The translations under genes were made by a program, and so were the position numbers. From positions 1 through 17,857 of the forward strand of contig URKE01000041.1 in the NCBI GenBank assembly GCA_900548285.1: a stretch of DNA of 17,857 nucleotides, in the 5' to 3' direction. The first letter of the stretch is position 1. Every line of letters begins with the position of its first letter. The stretch comes from an uncultured Eubacteriales bacterium. Its GTDB lineage: Bacteria; Bacillota; Clostridia; Christensenellales; Borkfalkiaceae. Shown piece by piece: positions 16,901 through 17,857 of the stretch. The notes under the pieces are model-generated. The model saw only the letters and a list, made by a program, of their open reading frames with translations, was not told the origin of the DNA and searched no databases.

Positions 16901-17039
16901 TTCTTATTCCGCCGACGGAAACCTCAGCCGCGTATACGTTTTTGTTGTTTTCTATTCCGAACAAAAGCGCAGACGCGCACAAAGCGATTATTCCGACAAG
17001 TAAAACCGATAAAATTTTCACTTTCTTAATTTTTAGCAT
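13989..17039 (-). CDS. Large secreted modular protein with Ig-like and LamG/jelly-roll-like domains
   Basis: This 1016-residue protein has a signal peptide (KIKKVK, hydrophobic 9-28, cleavage probably after VYA at 37). Five Ig-like units end in a shared G-x-Y-S/T-I pattern: GEYSIVY (96-102), GVYTIDY (426-432), GTYSIKY (518-524), GEYTIIY (896-902) and GKYTIIV (991-997). The later ones open with D-x-x-A/S-P (for example DLSP 358, DVAAP 815, DIESP 925). Two related sandwich modules, about 125-345 and 645-805, share LTDCYD (197-202) and LTDYFD (710-715) with similar flanks, like LamG or carbohydrate-binding folds. I see no LPXTG, SLH or C-terminal membrane anchor, so attachment to the wall is unclear. 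No catalytic motif is recognised. Position between the sugar permease and two lipoproteins suggests a glycan-binding or scaffold role (inference). The start has a strong AAGGAGG site. Confidence 0.75.
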   Translation of the reverse strand: MLKIKKVKILSVLLVGIIALCASALLFGIENNKNVYAAEVSVGGIRTEYLYKDTVNVPEKATMTVGGENYESDSFYVILPDGNRISSAKLTLDVCGEYSIVYEKTINGKRYSAAKTFSVKKKVFELASGNDGIEYGALNNQFVAVGNPEGLKIGLAEGDVFALNKPFNIYENNLKDLISFNCMQTEPVLCNFITLRLTDCYDPSVYLDITYKRGEKYYSTNIVAGTCGGKTVGLVQNEQGNVKVGRDAFEIGKEGTTVYGNNPDNGNYSNLSYYLDTTDKNKIKIYVRVGDGTSNALVSEINNDKAYQYTFKGFTDGNVFLSLRAQSLVGVSEAPIQIAKLGDLSGRGFLTTDYYNDDLSPIFQPNDFEKEYKIAAGKEVVVPEVTVKDDYGIRGLADYVVTYEKNTSNASNVSVKNGKFVPARKGVYTIDYFAYDVYGNRSELSINLYAVDAENGITAVCKLGGNVSAGERYKLSDIVDVTSLNENILNVAVTIETPKGEKIEAKSFSQIHVFDEVGTYSIKYAYSDIFYGGEITADVNVVPNALPKFESDKLYTNRYYIKNAEYSLLNVKAWNYTVSGSEVVNTKTYVSYDGGEYAEINPKEFVVAGNSTIKFKTVCVNNENVYIESDLRKIVDVGYGDDNTVEIARYFDGNMSAKIEDRVPVLTASSSDAYFEFINPLVFSQFGLGFEIPLTSDGRKQSATSVTITLTDYFDADNKYEIEISGRNGRYAATIGGESYSLDSDWNGAKVPIKIGGGILLIGTRNIEAVNKFAGDLCFMSVKFDGVSSGFKVKVNEICNQSLTTVSATSTKVSDVAAPYVYAKLPDEVGSLGQEIIIGKPYAADVLSPSSYKKLSVTVLKSGAYGDAPAKDVNGRELSGITDFESEIRLVLDDYGEYTIIYNYTDGRGNGRGTSLLYRIVTVVDIESPVLNLENEGKTVNVKVGETFKPKFTATDNFTADEDLLVYYIVKDSNENFVVVTTSDITITKAGKYTIIVYVVDETYNGVSKSYYVNVG

Positions 17040-17043
17040 TTTT

Positions 17044-17050
17044 CCTCCTT
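17044..17050 (-). promoter_or_regulatory. Strong ribosome binding site of the Ig-repeat protein gene
   Basis: TAAGGAGG overlaps the permease stop codon and lies 4 bases before the ATG at 17039. It supports this start and coupling to the permease. Confidence 0.75.
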
Positions 17051-17857
17051 ATTCTTTGATACCGCCGAGCGATATGCTGCCCATCAGCTTATCTTTGAAT
17101 ATAATGAACAATACAAGTACCGGAACGGCAAGGAACATACATGCCGCCGTTTTCATGGGCAACTCTTGAAACATCGTGTTGTCCGTTGCCTCTATTACTT
17201 TATAAAATACCATATACGCAAACGTGGGATAAGACGGAAGGTACAGATATAAGGTCTGATAGTCGTTCCACAGGTTTACGAACTGAATGAGAAATACCGT
17301 GAGAATCATTTTCTGCGCGAGCGGGAAATAGATTCTGAAAGTTATCGTAAACTCCGACGCTCCGTCTATCGAAGCCGCATCTCTGTAAACATTGGAAAGA
17401 CCTTTAAAGAACGCATAATACACAAGGTAATATGTGCCGGATCCCGTCATCTTCTGTATATAATTGCCAAGCATGTTGTCATACAGACCGCTGTTTCTCA
17501 AAAACGTAAGTTCGGTAGGATATCTCCCCACGACAGGTATACACATTATTACGATATTTATCAAGTGTAACGCTTTACACCATACGTAATCGTATTTTGC
17601 CGTTATGTAAGCAGTAAGAGCCGGCATAAAACACATTATAGTTGCGCCGCCGACCGTGTAAAGAATAGTGTTGATCAGAATATCGATAAACGTAGCGTTA
17701 TTAGACCCGTTTGCCGAACCGCCGAACCATACTTTCTGATAGTGCGCAATCGCCTCCGTTCTGCCGTTCGCATAAAAAGAGGTCGTCTTTTTGTAGGTAA
17801 AAAGTTCTATTACCTGTTTGTAATTGAATAACTGAAAGAACTCTCTGCGGCTGTGAT
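17049..17857 (-). CDS. CUT1-family carbohydrate ABC transporter permease (MalG/LplC type), N-terminus cut by window edge
   Basis: The frame stays open to base 17857, giving 268 visible residues; the Met at 17636 is internal, not the start. The membrane protein carries the permease EAA loop (YRDAASIDGASEF, then IYFPLA; visible residues about 157-179), which docks to the ATPase. Several hydrophobic spans are seen, including INTILYTVGGATIMCF (about 61-76), HLINIVIMCIPVVG (about 97-110), ILTVFLIQFVNLW (about 184-196) and MFLAVPVLVLFIIF near the end. The tail SISLGGIKE resembles the GAVKG-type end of MalG-like subunits. It would import oligosaccharides released at the surface. The partner permease and solute-binding protein are not in the window and are expected upstream. 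The first membrane span must lie beyond the edge. Confidence 0.88.
   Translation of the reverse strand, partial: HSRREFFQLFNYKQVIELFTYKKTTSFYANGRTEAIAHYQKVWFGGSANGSNNATFIDILINTILYTVGGATIMCFMPALTAYITAKYDYVWCKALHLINIVIMCIPVVGRYPTELTFLRNSGLYDNMLGNYIQKMTGSGTYYLVYYAFFKGLSNVYRDAASIDGASEFTITFRIYFPLAQKMILTVFLIQFVNLWNDYQTLYLYLPSYPTFAYMVFYKVIEATDNTMFQELPMKTAACMFLAVPVLVLFIIFKDKLMGSISLGGIKE

Noticed and set aside
17049..17636. Permease as a complete 195-residue protein starting at 17636
   Set aside because: The frame continues upstream without a stop to the window edge and codes a plausible loop and membrane span, so this Met is internal.

Overview
All nine genes in this window lie on the minus strand, in one nearly gapless array. 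Spacers are 5 to 17 bases, apart from one of 66 bases, so a single operon read from high to low coordinates is likely. No stretch over 300 bases lacks a gene. I see no tRNA, rRNA, insertion sequence, CRISPR array, promoter or convincing terminator. The promoter presumably lies beyond base 17857, and the operon continues past base 1.

The organism looks like a monoderm, low-to-mid GC bacterium, probably an uncultured gut-type Clostridia (Christensenellales-like is a guess). The evidence is a CUT1-type sugar ABC permease in place of a SusC/SusD pair, Gram-positive-style lipoproteins (signal peptides ending FASC followed by CKK), AAGGAGG ribosome binding sites, and a secreted Ig-repeat protein. 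Taxonomy is inference only.

Layout in transcription order: (1) the C-terminal part of a sugar ABC permease (17049-17857, cut by the window edge); (2) a 1016-residue secreted protein of Ig-like and LamG/jelly-roll-like modules (13989-17039); (3) a 686-residue DUF4838 lipoprotein (11919-13979); (4) a 709-residue lipoprotein with BIG2 Ig-like domains and a GLUG-like repeat region (9775-11904); (5) a GH2-type glycosidase lacking the usual N-terminal sandwich domain (7342-9759); (6) a GH3 beta-glycosidase (5165-7324); (7) a GH95 alpha-L-fucosidase-type enzyme (2504-5098); (8) a GH127-type beta-L-arabinofuranosidase (684-2498); (9) a GH20-like hexosaminidase, cut at base 1 (1-672).

The array reads as a Gram-positive polysaccharide utilization locus ordered from outside to inside. 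Import and surface proteins come first, then five signal-less exo-glycosidases that would trim imported oligosaccharides in the cytosol. GH95, GH127, GH2 and GH3 together suggest a branched plant glycan bearing fucose and beta-L-arabinofuranose, such as xyloglucan side chains or arabinogalactan/pectin branches. The GH20-like gene leaves host or mixed glycans possible. The least explained part is the trio of surface proteins at 9775-17039. The DUF4838 protein is the best candidate for an uncharacterized surface glycosidase or glycan-binding protein. The 66-base spacer between GH3 and GH95 holds an apparent scar of the 3' end of a GH2-like gene, which points to past reshuffling of the cluster.
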